A stretch of DNA of 64,000 bases, taken from the NCBI RefSeq assembly GCF_033807715.1, contig NC_084597.1:9424843-9488842 (forward strand). The letters run 5' to 3'. Of this stretch, positions 25,737 to 37,057 are shown one piece after another. The translations under genes and the position numbers were made by a program. Source of the stretch: Cololabis saira (lineage: Eukaryota > Chordata > Actinopteri > Beloniformes > Belonidae). The notes beneath the pieces were generated by a model. The model saw only the letters and a list, made by a program, of their open reading frames with translations. It was not told where the DNA came from and ran no database searches. Each line of letters starts with the position of its first letter. Position 1 is the stretch's first letter.

Positions 25737-27330
25737 GGGCCCGTTTCACAAAGCAGGTTTAGTGAAAACTCTGAGTCTGTTAACCCTGAAATGAGGGAAA
25801 CTCTGAGTTTTCCGTTTCACAAAGGGAGGTAACTCAAACCAGAGAAAGAGGAGTAACTCTAGCCTGTTTCACAAAGAGAGGTAACTTAAGCTCTGGGTCA
25901 GTTACCGTAGTAACAGACGCTCTGAACCTAACCTGGTCGGGACCAGGTTTATTTCAGCGAACCTGGAGTTTCTCTCCGTCTCCTCCCTCAATGGCGTCAA
26001 TTCAGCCAATGGGTCTTTACGCAATACACATCCGTTTTCTGCACCACGGACAGCAAGCGGCAGAGTTAGAGAGCAGAAAAGGCGTATCTGACAAACGCAA
26101 CGTATTTTATTCACTATGTCAGTGCAACAATATCACAGGGACATCCCAGTTTAACTTCAAACAGTTAAAGTCCAAATGCAAAAAGGAGAGGGAGAGTAAA
26201 AAAAAGTCAAATATTTCCCTTAAACAGATGTATAAGAGGATTTATATCTTACTTTGAGATGAACTTGCATAATTAATCCATCAGTGGCTAACAGCCTCGT
26301 TAATATCTTCTGGACCCATCACTTGCCTTCTTTCTTTTTTTTTATTGCGTGGTTGTCTGCTTCATTTTAATTTTTGTAAGTTAGTAACACTGCAGAGCGC
26401 ACTTTTTTTTAACTTTATTTAAAACTTTATTTAAAAGTTCCAATTACAGTCAGAACATTGACCGTGGACAGTCAGGCATCAAGGAATTAAATAAACAAAT
26501 ACAGCATGAGACATAAAGTGGATGAAGTGCATAAGTCATTACATAAGTAACATAAATATAATAAAATAAATCAATTTAAATAAAAAGAAAGAAAATGGCA
26601 GGACATATATTATATCTGCAGAGCGCACTAAAAACGAGATTGATCGACCACTGTCGTCAGGGACGCTGGGACATTTCAACATATGAGGGGGGGTACAAGT
26701 GTTGGGATAGATAATACCTACTGAAATCCATCATGTTGTTCTGATATGCATTTGTAGTTATTTTATATGTATGAAGTAATATAATACATCAATACAAATA
26801 GATACAGAGTAATTCCATAAATGTATTTAAAAAAAAAACATTTACATTCTCCCCTGAAGCCGAGGTGTGGCAGTTGCCGTACCCAATTGACGGCCCTGAT
26901 CTAATTGACAATAAAATTTCATTTTTTTTTTCAAAATATGCTCTCATACTCGCCATATGCACGTATTAACGCTTCTAACTCCAGTGGCGTGAAGTATGTG
27001 GATATTCAGATGCAAACTAACGTTTCCTCAAAGGAACTTTGTAAATTGAAAAGATAAATAAAGTTAAAAAGAAAAAAAAGAAAATGTATGTGGCTCTTTT
27101 GTGTCGCCGGTTGCCATGGTGAATCCTTGTATCAGCGATCTACTGATGCTGGCTTTTTATTTCCCTCACGCTCGCGCTTAACTCCCGGTGAAACTACTTA
27201 GAGTTGAGTAAATTACCTCAAATCCGCTGTTCTGGAACCGAAAACTCAGAGTTTACGATCTCAGAGTAGATCAACTAAGAGTTCAGGATTAAACTCAGTG
27301 TTTGTTGAACCTGCTTTGTGAAACGGACCC
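25737..27330. mobile_element. Harbinger-like element with GGGCCCGTTTCACAAAG ends
   Basis: The terminal inverted repeat is GGGCCCGTTTCACAAAGCAG on the left and GGGTCCGTTTCACAAAGCAG on the right, reverse-complemented. CAG lies on both flanks (25734-25736 and 27331-27333), a possible 3-bp duplication. Motifs such as ctctgagtt and ttcacaaag recur near the left end. An open frame at 25991-26257 has a short basic region (FKQLKSKCKKERESKKK) that loosely resembles the helix 3 side of Myb/SANT proteins of Harbinger elements; this is weak. The middle (26400-26620) is AT-rich and may be a further insertion. Confidence 0.6.
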
Positions 27331-28504
27331 CAGGTCTACAGTTACATAAATATCTAAAAGTGATTTAGGAAGCTCGTTTTCTGAAATGTGTTTTTGGTGA
27401 CAGTAACGACCGCCGTTATTCAAACAGCGAAGGCGCTCGACCCTTGCAAAATGTCATCTGTATGACAGTCAGCTTGTCACACACAGCAACACGTGACCAA
27501 GCTCTTTATCTGCCTGCAGGCTGCAACTCCGACACACAAGAGGAGAAACGTCTGGCTTGCCTTCAGCGATCTGCTCGGCCATGCTCTGCAGGCTCTGCAG
27601 GCTCATTATATGAAGAGGGTGGGGTTCCCAAACCCACTCCACCGTGGACCACCAAGGTTTTAAACTTGTTTATCGGAACATCTATCCATTTGAAGTAAGC
27701 TCAATGATCTGGATGTAAAATTAAGAATTCATAAGCTTTTGGTCAGAAAGTCAAATCTGGTTAAGACTGCAATGAGGATGTTAATCTTTTCCTAAAAGGA
27801 GGGGTTGCTGAAGCAAATGCAACAAAGCATACAGAAGCACCAGTGCGCAGCCTGATCACTGATATAAAATGCAAACGTAAAGGAGACGGAACAGTGGTCT
27901 TTTACAGCTTCGCCGCTGAAGGCTTAGCGGCAGAAACAGCTTTAGTGGTCTTTTATTTAAAGATGCAGTTGTAAGTCACGATCAACACTTGTACGTTGTG
28001 AGGGCAGCTCGAATCCTAGCTTAATTTGTTTGTTTTAAGCTGCTCTAATATTTCACACTAGATTTATGTTCATGGTAGAGAAGTTAATTAGTTGCTTTTC
28101 AACATTCGACCCAACAGTGTCTCAAGGCAGAATGTCAAGACAGCTGTGACAAAATGCCTGCCGCTACTGACGCAAGTTCTCGGGCGAAACTTGCTCATTT
28201 TGCATGCGCATAAGCATAAATAAATATAAATATAAATACATTTGGTTTTTAAGTATTTACTCGACAAATATCCATAATTAGAGGCTGTAAAATGTGTTGG
28301 AGAAACATGCACGCTCCATAAGTCATATAAGTTTGTCTCACAACCATACCCAGTCAGTTTTTATATTTATTTAGTTTCAAACTTCAGCCTTTTTCTTGTG
28401 AATTACTTATACTATAAACCACTATTTATTCAGGTTTGGGCATTAAGAAGTCCTTTGTTGGTACGTAAAACATCCTGGGTTGGCTTAATCTCCCATCTGC
28501 CAAA

Positions 28505-28740
28505 TGTTAGACATCTAATTCTTCCCGTAGTCGTGGGGCCCTGCCCACGGGTCTCCTCGGCTGCCGCTGGGGGGGGCGGGCCTCGCTGGCGGTGGGTTTC
28601 CTCCCGCCCTCTTCTCGCCCTCTGTGGGGTTGCTGGTGGCCTGGGTTCCGGGTTCTTCCTCGTCGGCCTCTGGTCTCGCGGGTGGCAGGGTTGCCCCCCC
28701 CCTTCCCCCACTATAGATACACTTCAGGTGGAGCTTTGAT
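28505..28740 (-). repeat. GC-rich dispersed repeat, copy 1
   Basis: On the minus strand this block matches 33700-33800 on the plus strand. Shared segments include gaacccaggcca, accagaggccgacgaggaag versus accagaagcccacaaggaag, and the preceding caaccctgccacccg versus caaccacgccacccg. The pair is therefore inverted, about 5 kb apart. It probably is part of a GC-rich LINE 3' region, which is inference. Open frames here are shadows. Confidence 0.6.
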
Positions 28741-28752
28741 AGGATTATTACA

Positions 28753-28860
<108 letters not shown>

Positions 28861-28884
28861 TATACATACACACACACATAGACA

Positions 28885-29085
28885 TAAACATCGGCTCGTT
28901 CACCTGCATGCTGGCTCTGTATTTTTTGGGGTTTAGTTAATTGCGGTAGCTTAGCTTAGTTGTGATTGGATCTCGAGACCTGGGATGGTTGCTGCTCGTG
29001 TTTCTGCTGGTTCCGTGCCTGTTTCGTGTCGGTTCTGTTTTTTTTTTTTTTTTTCAGATTTCCAGTGCTCGACGTGCGCCTCCAT
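28885..29085 (+). repeat. Dispersed repeat, second copy of the insert found in 5600-5835
   Basis: The order gttcacctgcatgctggctc, ttttttggggtttagttaat, gcggtagct, gttccgtgcctgtttcg and cagatttccagtgctcgacg matches 5620-5800. It ends in a poly-T/AT-rich section. The family is unknown to me, and its proximity to the GC-rich repeat at 28505-28740 suggests that the two are parts of one larger element. Confidence 0.6.
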
Positions 29086-31081
29086 GTGTGTTAAAAAAAT
29101 AAAAAATAAAAAAGACATTTTTTTTAATTTTTCCACTTGCACTGAGTACCATCCCATTGGAAAAAGACTGAATGTTGTGGGAAAAAGAAATGTGTTGCAT
29201 CAGTTTGAAATGTTTGCTGGGTACTAAGAAAGAAAATGCATAATTCATCTCCATCTGGATTTTCACTGCAAGCCTTTTCAGGTTCAAAGGTGAGACCAGG
29301 CTCACTAAGTTTACATGAAATGTGGAGGCATAGTTTGAACACAATTCACATGCACCTGCAAAATCTAAAGGTCACTTTTACCCAGTGGTTCCCGAGAGCT
29401 GCTGTCCTGCATTTTTTAGATGGAATGAAGACCACCACTTTAACCCATGAAGCCATAGTATGACAGAATTATAGTTATAAAATTCAGTTGAAATATTTCA
29501 AAACGTCAACATATTTTGCTATGACATAGAGGTAATTTGAACGAAAAACAGTCACTTGACAAAGAGGAGATGCATCAAAGCACGGACAGGTGACTCAGAC
29601 TTACATCTTCTCTGTTACTTTACTTATGACACACAGTCTGCTTCCATGCCGTCTGATAAATACCAAAGATGTCTTAAGGCAAACGTTTTGTTGTCCCTCA
29701 GTATCCGCTACATATCCTTAAGCGAAACTGAATTCCTGTGGGTTCTGTTCTTGTTGGTGGGACATTAAATACAACAATTGAGCTGTGCAGCCTTATGTAA
29801 TTGTGCTTTGTTATGCTTTATTGTATCACTGTTTTCTTTTGAGATGTCTTGAAAAAGTTGAGTTGTGCTATTTATGCATCATCTGAGCCCCAAGATATGA
29901 TATGCCCAAATGCACGCATCAACGCATGGGGACAATCCTCAGCCTCTCGCATCACATCTCACCAAACGGATTCACAACACATAACAGGAAACAGTTGTTC
30001 ACAGTCATTAGCCAACAGCTTTGCTCCGACAGCATCTTCACAGAGGAGAGTCCTTCTGTTTGTCGTACAGCTAAATGCCATTTGAGAGACTGTGGTAATT
30101 ACATCAACGCGGTCTTGTTAAAGGTGAGGATGAATAACGTGCAGCATCAGCATGTCTTTACAGGCAATGTGAACTCACCAGGAGTGGGGCATGTCTACAA
30201 CACACGGATCAAATTTGTTTCTGCAAACGGGTGAAACCCATCTCTGATTCAAGGGCTCTGATGTGAGCAGCTTTACCCCTGAAGTGCCGGTACACTGATC
30301 AGGCAGTTGGAACGAAGTACAAGTACTTCCGGTTTTGAGTGTGTAGGATTACTGAGCACTGCGAGTGCTCGTCAGTTTAGTCGGAGCAGACATCTGACAC
30401 AACCTTTGAACCCGCTGTTAGCAGAGCTGATTTAGACAGAGCAAGCTGCTTCCAACAATCATCACTGTATCCATGATTATCACAGTAACAAGACAAAAGA
30501 GATAAATGGACTGTGCATTTACGTTAATGTGTTAAAGGTAGCATCAAATTCACGGATTAATTAATGCAATGGAGCAAATGTTCTGAGATACAAACAGCTT
30601 GCTTCAATGAGCACAAACTAAACTGTGATCACAGAAGAAGAAAAAAAGGCCTTTCTGTCTTCCTATCTCCTCTTTCTGCTCTCGCTTGCAGCCTAACACA
30701 TGATTTAGCGTGTCATGACTCAATGTAACTTCTCTCTGTGTGTGGGTGTGTGTGTTTGTGTGTGTGCGTGCGTGTGTGCATCTATGTGTGTGATTATGCA
30801 CCTGTGTCTCTGCAGGACTCTGGGGCGGTGGCCTCGCTGCTCCCAGCTCTTGGCATTGCCTTTTCAGAGACAGGTGAATGGAAGCCACAGGACACTTCAA
30901 AGCCCTCTAATCTGCTGTGGCACCAAACTATCTGTTGCTACGGAGCCGAAGGCTTCGTCATGATGCCTCATTTCACTTTCATGAGCCTAACTTCATTTTA
31001 CTTCTTCTCTTAAAGGACAAAATGTTCAATTTCACATATAACTATTAAATTAAGTTGACTAATTTACACAATTTAAATATG

Positions 31082-31082
<1 letters not shown>

Positions 31083-31158
<76 letters not shown>
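31083..31158. repeat. (TA)n microsatellite
   Basis: A 76-bp uninterrupted TA run within intron 2. Confidence 0.97.
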
Positions 31159-31161
<3 letters not shown>

Positions 31162-31467
31162 TGTTTTTGATGAGACAGGTGTGTAGACTTGAAGATACCC
31201 CCTTCGACTGATGAATTGTTAATTTCCTGTTATTTATTTTAAAAACATTCAAGTAAATAATCTATAGAAAACTGAATATTTAGGGGTACCTAATGATACA
31301 TTTTGTTATGTGACATGTTCTGCGCACCATTTTGATGAATATGTAACTTTTTTTGTCTTTTTTCATCTTATGACACTTTGTAGAGTTACTCTACTACATT
31401 TACTTCACAGCTTTAGTCGCTCTTTACTTTTAAGATGACCATTTGAGAGGAGTAATAATTCATAATA

Positions 31468-32225
31468 ATTAAAGCTGCAAGCAGCGATGAACTGGCCCTC
31501 GTGAGTGCAATTTTCACCAATAAAGGTCAAGGACTCAAAACTAAGTCCGATGACACCACCCATGACTCTTTATGTCAAACCATTAAAAAAATATGGCAGA
31601 AAATAGGAACTATCAAATATCGACCAATCAGAAGAAGTGGCGGGGCTAATTTGCACCAATTATGGTCAAGGACTCAAAACCGAGTCCGATGACACCACCC
31701 ACGACTCTCTATGTTAAACCATTCAAAAGTTATGGCAGAAAATAGGGACTATCAAATATTGCCCAATCAGATGAAGGGGGGGTGCGCATCGTCGCAGGAT
31801 CGAAATGCACATATTGATGTATAACACACGTTACGGTTCGGGCAAAGAAACGCCCGAAGAAACGGCATAAATTGCACGATTAATTCAAAATGGCCAACTT
31901 CCTGTTCGGTTTCGGCCATGCCGCCAAGACACTTTTCTTTAAGTTGCGACATGATACAGGTGTGTACCGATTTTCGTGCATGTACGTCAAACCGTATTGT
32001 GGGGCTTGAGGCACAAAGTTTTCTAGGAGGCGCTGTTGAGCCATAAAGCCACGCCCATTAATGCAAACCATTAAATATCAAATTTTTCGCCAGACCTGGC
32101 TTCATTTGGTGACTTTTGGGGCACATTTAGGGGAGCAAAAAGGCCCTAATTTCGTCGGGGGAAAAAAACAAAAAAATCCTACAGATACAATAGGGCCTTC
32201 GCACTGTCAGTGATCGAGCCCTAAT
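31468..32225 (+). repeat. AAAGCTGCAAGCAGCG-ended composite repeat, copy D
   Basis: It starts attaaagctgcaagcagcga and ends cactgtcagtgatcgagccc plus taat. Only two internal tandem units (gactcaaaac near 31530 and 31670) are present, against four in copy C. It keeps the core atgatacaggtgtgtaccg and the uninterrupted right end that shows the empty site of the hAT insertion in copy C. It is flanked by AAT-rich DNA on both sides. Confidence 0.8.
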
Positions 32226-32504
32226 AATAAAATAAACTTTCAAATTACAATCATTCTCAATCATATCTACTGTATAGCAATGGCCTGGCTTCAGCCTAAA
32301 CATGTTTTTAACAGCTTTTCAAGTTTTTGTCAACACAAGAAACAAAGGAACAACTTTTAGCTCAGTGGTGCCTCATAAAGGTGTGGAGGTTGAGTCACTT
32401 TTAAAACCGTGTCCACAATTTATCTATTTGGTCTCCTGGTCGTTATCACACTTTCATTTGGTATTCATCCATTACTTTTTTTTAGTCCCTTTGTCGCATT
32501 TTTC

Positions 32505-32560
32505 AATTTCAATTCAATTATTTATATAGCATCAACAGAAGTTGTCTCTAGGCGGCGGCG
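32505..32560 (+). repeat. Short fish interspersed repeat fragment
   Basis: The text caattcaattatttatatagc followed by atcaacagaagttgtctcta resembles the common fish repeat beginning with a tttatttatatagcgcca block and then a tctcaaggcgctt segment. It ends in ggcggcggcgcttgcc. It is a short fragment only. Confidence 0.4.
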
Positions 32561-32628
32561 CTTGCCTTTATGTCTACTGTATCTCTGTGAGCTCATGTCA
32601 TTGTTAATGTTGCATGGTTCCATCAAAC

Positions 32629-33367
32629 TAGGGCTGTGTACCGAACTTCAATTATTTTATGGCACCGACCTGCCTGTGATTGGCTGTGACACATGCGTTA
32701 GTTACTTACTTCCAAAGACAGGGTTTACATGTGAGTTGTGTTGTTGTTGAGGCCATTGATGTCACTAGTGGGCAATGTAATATTTGCAAGAAAAGCGTAA
32801 TTTCTAAGGATGGAAACACCTTAGGTGCACAGGATCAATTTACGAGCTGTTGTTCCGCATTTAAATCCAAGAAGACCGAACTCAAACAATCTTCCTCTGA
32901 ACATGCAGTTATTTTATGCGAAAAAGTTTTTTGTTATTTTTTTAAAACATTTTTACGGGCCACTGGGTGGCACAGTGGTTAAAAACAAGCAGCCCATATG
33001 CTGAGGCTACAGTCCTCCTGCAGTGGCTACATATTCGAGTCCCGGCCTGTGGCCCTTTGCTGCATGTCGTCTTCATTCTCTCGCTCTACCCCCTTCCTAT
33101 CTACACCTTGAATAAAGGCCACTAGAGCTGAAAAAAAAATTGTTTTTTTACATTACAGTTCTCTAATATTATTTTATTTATGTTGGTTTGCAACCGTTTG
33201 TTTGCACTAAAATTATTTATTTGTTTGAAACTTCTTACAGTCAAATTACCAAAGCTGAAAAATAAGTCAACATTAGTATGTAGTAGTTATTTCTTAAAAT
33301 TGGCATAAAAAAGTACCGTTCAGGAACTGGTATCGAAGTGAAAATTTTTAAAAGGTACCCATCCCTA
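32629..33367 (+). mobile_element. Degenerate hAT element with BED-zinc-finger relic, no target duplication
   Basis: The ends are TAGGGCTGTGTACC and, reverse-complemented, TAGGGATGGGTACC, similar to the hAT ends elsewhere in the window. The flanking 8-mers CATCAAAC and AACGGGAT do not match, so the ends may come from different copies or have been rearranged. The frame at 32758-32870 reads DVTSGQCNICKKSVISKDGNT, close to the CRVCKKTVSAKDGNT segment of the BED exon at 36895-37057. It retains the C-x2-C pair but is followed by degenerate sequence. A SINE (32953-33135) is inserted within it. Confidence 0.7.
32953..33135 (+). repeat. tRNA-derived SINE
   Basis: The head ggtggcacagtggttaaaaa resembles a diverged A box and attcgagtcccggcc resembles a B box, with about 40 nt between them. 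This is followed by the body ggccctttgctgcatgtcgt, ctctcgctctaccccctt and cttgaataaaggccactag, then poly-A. That order matches a widespread fish tRNA-type SINE. It is not a functional tRNA gene because no cloverleaf can be completed. It lies inside the hAT element and so is younger. Confidence 0.75.
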
Positions 33368-33689
33368 AACGGGATTGGAGTCCAAAAGTTACTTTGAATA
33401 TTTTTTGCCGACAGTAGGGACTTCACATTTCAAGAAACACAAGAAAAACAAACATCGGGCACACAAACCTTTGGAAACTGCAAGAGAGGAAAAACAAAAA
33501 AACAAAAATGGAAACAGGCAGAGACGCAAACAGCCTCCATTCCAGGTCTCTAAAACTAAATCAGAACTAGGCTACTGCCATTATCTGTCCCCAAAAGTGT
33601 GGGATGAGCATGTAGGTGAGTGAGCAGGTGTGTATATCTGTGTAAACGTGCGTGTGCAAAGTGAAAACAAGGCTTTACCTGAACTGCAA

Positions 33690-34330
33690 CAAGAGTGGAG
33701 GAGGGAGGGCACAACCACGCCACCCGAGACACCAGAAGCCCACAAGGAAGAAACCCGAACCCAGGCCATCAGTAGCCATACGGAGGACCAGAAGAGGGTG
33801 GGAGGAAATCCCCTTGTCAGCAAGCCCCGCCCCGCCCCGTCCCAGCACGGGACACAGGACAGAGCCCCTATGACTACGGGAAGAGGCAGCAAGGAAACCC
33901 CGGTGACGGACCAGGAACCAGCCGAGCACCATCTGCCCTGCATAGGCCGATCGCGCGGCTAAGAGGCCCATGCCCTAAGGCCGAAAAGGCCAGCCCACCC
34001 GAAAAAGACAGGACCAACCCCCCCGACAGCTGACGCCAGCAGGCCGGCACCCACCCCGATGAAAGCGGGAACCCCACAGCCAAAGGTGCGCCCAGCTGCA
34101 AGGGCAGCGGGGGGAAGCGGAGACAGGAACGGAGCAGCCGAACCCCCCAACAAGGAGCCACCCAGATAAGCTCAACAGCAAAGAGTCCCAAACCCAGGCT
34201 AGACAACGGACACCCATTCACACAGATACACTAACATACACTTACTGACAAAGACATGGACAACCATTCTCTCACCACTGCCATCTCCCCCTGGAGGCAC
34301 AGCCCAGCAGCCCAGCAGCCACCCCCCACT
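33690..34330 (+). repeat. GC-rich dispersed repeat, copy 2
   Basis: A 640-bp block of GC-rich DNA matches 28505-28740 in inverted orientation over its first 100-150 bp. It continues with segments such as gccgaaaaggccagcccacc and ends in acacccattcacacagatac-type sequence. Long frames on both strands are proline/arginine-rich shadows without domains. It probably is the non-coding region of a GC-rich retroelement. Confidence 0.55.
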
Positions 34331-34904
34331 CCCATTTAGACATAAATGACATAACATAAGCCCTACCAGCACTCACTGGTGACTTTAATGTGATCAAAAG
34401 GCTTTAATGTGATCAAACGGCTTTAAAAGTGCAACAAACACTGAATTGACCAGCTGAAAATGTCCCTTTATATGTCATATACTGTAGAAACAGTAGTTTC
34501 TGCTGCTGTCAGCTGTACACCATCCCATCCCCACCAACCTCCCTCCCCAACCCCCCCGCCAACCATTGGGCTGGTATCCTGCCACAAGCCCAACCTGAGC
34601 CCTGCAGGCTGAGCCGGACTCTGGAGGGAGATCCTGGTGGCAGTAATGAGCCAGATGTGGCACTGGGAGCTCTGGGGATTTTCTACAGCAGTTAAAAATG
34701 TTATCCCCTTAGTCTGCTTTTGCATTTTTTATTAAATACAATGAACCAAAATCAGCACTGAACAGGCCAGTGTATTAATCTACTGCTGAGACTCTTCACA
34801 GACGGATCTATTCATGGCAACAAAAATCATTAGGACGTTTCCAGCGCTCACTTGTATCCACAGGTAATGGCATTAGACAAAGAGACTAAAAAACGGTATT
34901 ATAA

Positions 34905-36430
34905 CTCTAAGGTCATTGGAACAGACGGACTGGAATGTTTTCAATAACCAGGACCTGGTAGTATACACACAAACTGTTCTGTCCTACATCTCCTTCTGCA
35001 TTGACACTGCCACCTGAACAAAACGCATCCGGGTTTACCACAACCAGAGTTGGGTAGTAACGAGTTACATTTACTCCGTTACATTTACTTGAGTAAGTTT
35101 TGGGAAATGTTGTACTTTTAGGAGTAGTTTTAAATCACTATACTTTTTACTTTTACTTGAGTAGATCTGTGAAGGAGAAACTGTTACTCTTACTCCGCTA
35201 CATTAGGCTACGTTGAGCTGTTACTTTTCTTTTATCCCTTTTATCCACGTACGCGTCAATCTCATGACATCACTGAGTGATTCTTTGGGAAAAAATTTTG
35301 TTTTTGCATGTTTTGTCACATTTACACAGACTCAAAAACACACAGAGTTTCTATGAGTTCATGTTTGTTCTAGTTCTGCCTGGTTAAAAAAGAAAAGTAC
35401 AAAGGCTTGAAATTTTGTGCTACTTGTGCTTAATTTATTTTTTTATTCTGTTATTATTTTATTTATTTTATTATTTATTAAAGTACTTGAATTTAATTAT
35501 TATTTTAATTTAAGCTATTTTTTATCAATTTTAATTAATTTTATTGATTTAATTTGCCTGAAGATGATTATTTTGTACTTTTGTCTGTTTGAATGGTTGT
35601 GTTAAAAAAATAAATCAGACGTTACTCAACAGTTACTCAGTACTTGAGTAGTTTTTTCACCAAGTACTTTTTTACTTTTACTCAAGTAATTATTTGGATG
35701 ACTACTCTTTACTTCTACTTGAGTCATATTATTCTGAAGTAACAGTACTTTTACTTGAGTACAATTTTTGGCTACTCTACCCAGCTCTGACCACAACCAA
35801 AAGCCCTGGATGTCAAAGAAGGTTCATACCCTCCTCAAAGCCTTGTATGAACGGGAAAACCGATCCACAGAGCACGGTACGGTTGCTTTTTGTTGATTAT
35901 AGCTCCGCCTTCAACATAATCATCCCGGACATACTCATCAGAAAGCCGCTCCACCTTGGTCTCACCCCCCCACCTCTGCTCTTGGATTATGGACTTTCTC
36001 ACCAGCCCTCCCCAGTCTGTCAGGCTGGGCCCCCACCTCTTCCCATCCATCACACTCAGCACTGGCTCCTCACAGGGCTGTGTGTTAAGCCACTTATTAT
36101 ATTCTTTATACACATACGACTGCTCACCCTCCCATCCCACCCACTGTATTATTAAATTTGCAGACGACACCACAGTGGTCGGTCTCATCTCAGGAGGAGA
36201 TAAGTCGGCCTACAGAGACTAAATCTGCAAACTGACACTGTGGTGCTCATCAAACAACTTGTCACTCAACACAAAGAAGACAAAAGAATTGATCCTGGAC
36301 TTCAGAAAGAACAGAACTGTTCGTATCATAAAAGACTCCTCTCACCCCGGCCATCACCTCGTTGAACTGCTGCCTGCTTTTCCCCACAGCCATTCAGTCT
36401 CTCAACAAACGTGACTCCAGACATCCAGTG
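34905..36430 (+). pseudogene. LINE (CR1/L2-like) ORF2 remnant, split by hAT insertion
   Basis: Upstream of the hAT element the translation reads TVLSYISFCIDTA, a stop, then TKRIRVY. It continues after the element as HNQKPWMSKKVHTLLKALYERE, typical of the linker before the reverse transcriptase of CR1/L2 LINEs. After a jump the RT continues with [41 protein letters not shown] and the catalytic-site-like [14 protein letters not shown] (about 35870-36220), then NKLTLWCSSNNLSLN-type and TKELILDFRKN text. The F-A-D-D box is intact, but a stop, frameshifts and a missing N-terminal RT part make it dead. The 3' side runs into the telomeric repeats at 36471. Confidence 0.85.
35045..35789. mobile_element. 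hAT-type element (CAGAGTTGGGTAGTAACG ends)
   Basis: Ends CAGAGTTGGGTAGTAACGAG and (reverse-complemented) CAGAGCTGGGTAGAGTAGCC flank a 745-bp element. The exact 8-bp target duplication ACCACAAC lies at 35037-35044 and 35790-35797. Subterminal repeats of acttgagta and ttacttttac occur on both sides. The insertion interrupts the LINE frame between RVY and HNQKPW, and removing one copy of the duplication restores the LINE reading order. Confidence 0.93.
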
Positions 36431-36470
36431 GAATATACTCCCTATAAGTGCAAATTCAAACTTAACTAAT

Positions 36471-36540
36471 TTAGGGTTAGGGTTAGGGTTAGGGTTAGTT
36501 AACCCTAACCAAAACACATTAGCTAACCCTAACCCTAACT
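36471..36540. repeat. Inverted interstitial telomeric repeats
   Basis: Four and two-thirds TTAGGG units (36471-36498) are followed directly by TTAACCCTAACC (36499-36510), a 10-bp spacer and AGCTAACCCTAACCCTAACT (36521-36540). The G-rich units read towards the C-rich units, the arrangement expected of a telomere-to-telomere join or of a foldback repair insert. The site is beside the 3' side of a broken LINE and 117 bp before a hAT element. Confidence 0.9.
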
Positions 36541-36770
36541 GTCACTTAAAACTTTATCTTGCTCTCTTTAAACTCTCACTAAATGAATCACTAAATGCTC
36601 AGCCATTATAAACGGTTCTCTGGTTGGGTATTTCTTTCCTTGTGTTATACTGGCAGTAGGAATGGGCGATATTTTACCGTTCACGATATACCGTCAAAAA
36701 ATTCCCCACGGTAAGAATTTGTCATCTCGCTGTCAAAATGATAAATTCCCGTTAATGACGTTTTTGTGTA

Positions 36771-36887
36771 AAGCTGATTTATGGTTCTGCGTTAAATCGA
36801 CGCGCAACATACAGTACACTGCGTGTCGCTGCGTAACCTACGCCGTAGGCTCTGCATGGATTTAACGCAGAACCATAAATCAGCCTT
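36771..36887. mobile_element. Palindromic MITE nested in hAT element
   Basis: Inverted ends agctgatttatggttctgcg and cgcagaaccataaatcagcc are nearly perfect, with a gcctacggcgtagg-type core. TAA borders both ends, consistent with a 3-bp Harbinger-type duplication. Related copies occur at 17128-17267 and 3380-3511. Confidence 0.7.
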
Positions 36888-36894
36888 AACAAAC

Positions 36895-37057
36895 ATGGTG
36901 GAAGGCAGATCTGAGAGCGAGGAGCTCATTGTTAAACGAGGCTCCAGCTCCGTTATCTGGAACTGGTTTGGATTTAAAAAGAGTGACGAGGAGCAAACAT
37001 CATCTATTATATGCAGAGTCTGCAAAAAAACAGTGAGTGCAAAGGATGGCAATACAA
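36895..37057 (+). pseudogene. hAT transposase first exon, BED zinc finger (fragment)
   Basis: The frame begins MVEGRSESEELIVKRG and continues SSVIWNWFGFKK, then SSIICRVCKKTVSAKDGNT. The W-x2-F pattern followed by C-x2-C is the first half of a BED zinc finger, as in the N terminus of hAT transposases and ZBED proteins. The H-x-H half is missing. The frame stays open after 37057, but the sequence becomes TA-rich there. AATACAA|gtaattt at 37057/37058 looks like a splice donor in phase 1, so the second half would have lain in a following exon that is deleted. The ATG context is aaacATGG. It cannot encode an active transposase. Confidence 0.75.

Noticed and set aside
32953..33040. Possible tRNA gene
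   Set aside because: A- and B-box-like motifs are present but no cloverleaf or terminator can be completed, and the body and poly-A tail are those of a SINE.
33581..34221. Overlapping 100-120 residue frames on both strands
   Set aside because: Open because of GC-rich composition in a dispersed repeat; no domain, and the inverted copy at 28505 does not keep the frames.
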